A stretch of 64,000 nucleotides of DNA, from contig CP085710.1 in assembly GCA_023823795.1 (NCBI GenBank), positions 3,436,001-3,500,000 on the forward strand, in the 5' to 3' direction. Every line of letters starts with the position of its first letter. Position 1 is the stretch's first letter. This stretch comes from Bacillus sp. F19 (GTDB lineage: Bacteria; Bacillota; Bacilli; Bacillales; Bacillaceae). Made by a program: the position numbers and the translations under genes. Under the pieces are notes generated by a model. It did not search any database. It was given only the letters and a program-made list of their open reading frames with translations, and was not told the DNA's origin. Of the stretch, positions 63,147-64,000 are shown one piece after another.

Positions 63147-64000
63147 TCTTCTGCATCCTCATAGCCAAGTCTTTCGTAGATCTTCTCGAGCATCACCTTC
63201 GCTGCATTCGGAATAACGGTACCGGGTCCAAAAATAGCAGATGCCCCGCTGTTTAATAAAAATTCATAATCCTGATAAGGAATAACGCCCCCAACTATTA
63301 CGACAATATCTTCTCTGCCGAGCGCCTTCAGTTCTTTTATTAATTGAGGAAGAAGAGTTTTGTGGCCGGCAGCAAGAGAACTCATGCCGACAATATGAAC
63401 ATCATTTTCAACTGCCTGGGCAGCAGTCTCCTCCGGTGTTTGAAATAAAGGACCGATATCCACATCAAAACCAAGATCTGCATAAGCCGTTGCCACAACC
63501 TTTGCACCGCGGTCATGACCATCCTGGCCCATCTTGGCAATTAAGATGCGGGGTCTTCTGCCTTCCATCTCGGAAAATTCATCCGTCATTCTTCTTACAC
63601 TTTCGATTTCTTCTTCATTTGAAAATTCGGAGCTGTACACACCGCTGATGGAACGGATCACTGCCTGATGCCGTTTGGATGCCTTCTCAACCGAATCGGA
63701 AATTTCGCCTAAAGTTGCTCTTGCTCTTGCTGCCTCTACAGCAAGCTCAAGCAGATTGCCTTCTCCGCTTCTAACAGCTTCTGTTAACGCTTCAAGGGTT
63801 TGGTCTACCTTGACCTGATCTCGTGTATCCTTCAAAGTCTGAAGTCTTTCAATCTGTTTTCTTCTTACTTCTGTGTTATCAATATTTAAAATTTCAATTG
63901 GGTCCTCTTCCTCCACTTGAAATTTATTGACGCCAATTATGGTTTCCGTTCCGGAATCTATTTTAGCCTGGCGCTTGGCTGCTGCTTCTTCGATTTTCAT
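63143..64000 (-). CDS. scpA: Methylmalonyl-CoA mutase large subunit, C-terminal part (cut by window edge)
   Basis: The right edge cuts the gene; the 285 codons seen are the C-terminal region. The cobalamin-binding domain has [18 protein letters not shown] (the His that ligates cobalt), [15 protein letters not shown] and [12 protein letters not shown]-like [14 protein letters not shown]. The Met at 64000 is internal. The mutase turns (R)-methylmalonyl-CoA into succinyl-CoA and works with MeaB, YqjC and YqjD in this window. Confidence 0.93.
   Translation of the reverse strand: MKIEEAAAKRQAKIDSGTETIIGVNKFQVEEEDPIEILNIDNTEVRRKQIERLQTLKDTRDQVKVDQTLEALTEAVRSGEGNLLELAVEAARARATLGEISDSVEKASKRHQAVIRSISGVYSSEFSNEEEIESVRRMTDEFSEMEGRRPRILIAKMGQDGHDRGAKVVATAYADLGFDVDIGPLFQTPEETAAQAVENDVHIVGMSSLAAGHKTLLPQLIKELKALGREDIVVIVGGVIPYQDYEFLLNSGASAIFGPGTVIPNAAKVMLEKIYERLGYEDAEE

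Overview
The window is chromosomal DNA from an endospore-forming Bacillaceae (Bacillus or Metabacillus type). It carries spoVA, spoIIA/sigF, dacF, spoIIM and mciZ. Gene content and order follow the spoVA-to-artPQM (yqk/yqj/yqi) part of the Bacillus subtilis chromosome over almost the whole length, so this is a conserved core region interrupted by accessory blocks. I found no rRNA, tRNA, CRISPR array, prophage or intact insertion sequence.

0-14 kb: the 5' end of spoVAD, then spoVAC-AB-AA (dipicolinic-acid channel), spoIIAA-AB-sigF with dacF (forespore sigma-F switch), the nucleoside operon drm-punA-pdp, xerD, a DUF4227 gene, fur, spoIIM, a GNAT acetyltransferase, a VanZ-like gene, yqxK (endonuclease Q type) and nudF. 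All but the GNAT gene are on the minus strand. 14-22 kb: mciZ (40 aa, TTG start, missed by simple ORF calling), yqkF, a broken DUF3189 gene, a VOC protein, a secreted NlpC/P60 peptidase, and a zinc-starvation block (rpsN2, an unknown 118-aa protein, a COG0523 GTPase, a flavoprotein oxidoreductase) with a Zur-like palindrome before each gene. A fifth Zur box precedes a cysteine-poor rpmG at 41.1 kb.

22-37 kb: yqkE, a ketone-body/leucine block (thiolase, scoA, scoB, then HMG-CoA lyase on the other strand), yqkD, yqkC, yqkB, a CDGSH protein with a structured upstream region, the SOS-controlled Y-polymerase yqjW with yqjX, yqzH, yqjQ, yqjP, and proI behind a T-box. After proI come three decayed genes in a row: an ABM monooxygenase, a helical-domain protein and a cobalamin-binding protein. 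37-64 kb: two Nudix genes, yqjN, namA, rpmG, a histidine phosphatase, rnz, a divergent AraC regulator and PhyH dioxygenase pair, zwf, an MFS transporter, gndA, a second Y-polymerase, msrA, yqjE, yqjD-yqjC (acyl-CoA carboxyltransferase and methylmalonyl-CoA epimerase), prli42, yqjB, yqjA, artPQM, brxB, meaB and the 3' part of a methylmalonyl-CoA mutase gene.

Between genes there are two repeat classes. One is a roughly 110-120 bp element that folds into a long hairpin, present at seven loci, with paired base changes between copies. The other is a set of short arrays of about 21-24 bp units at four loci. The best candidates for something undescribed are the Zur-controlled flavoprotein and 118-aa protein, the covarying hairpin family, the structured region at 29.06-29.19 kb, and several small ORFs, including a 35-aa membrane peptide and a 42-aa hydrophilic protein.
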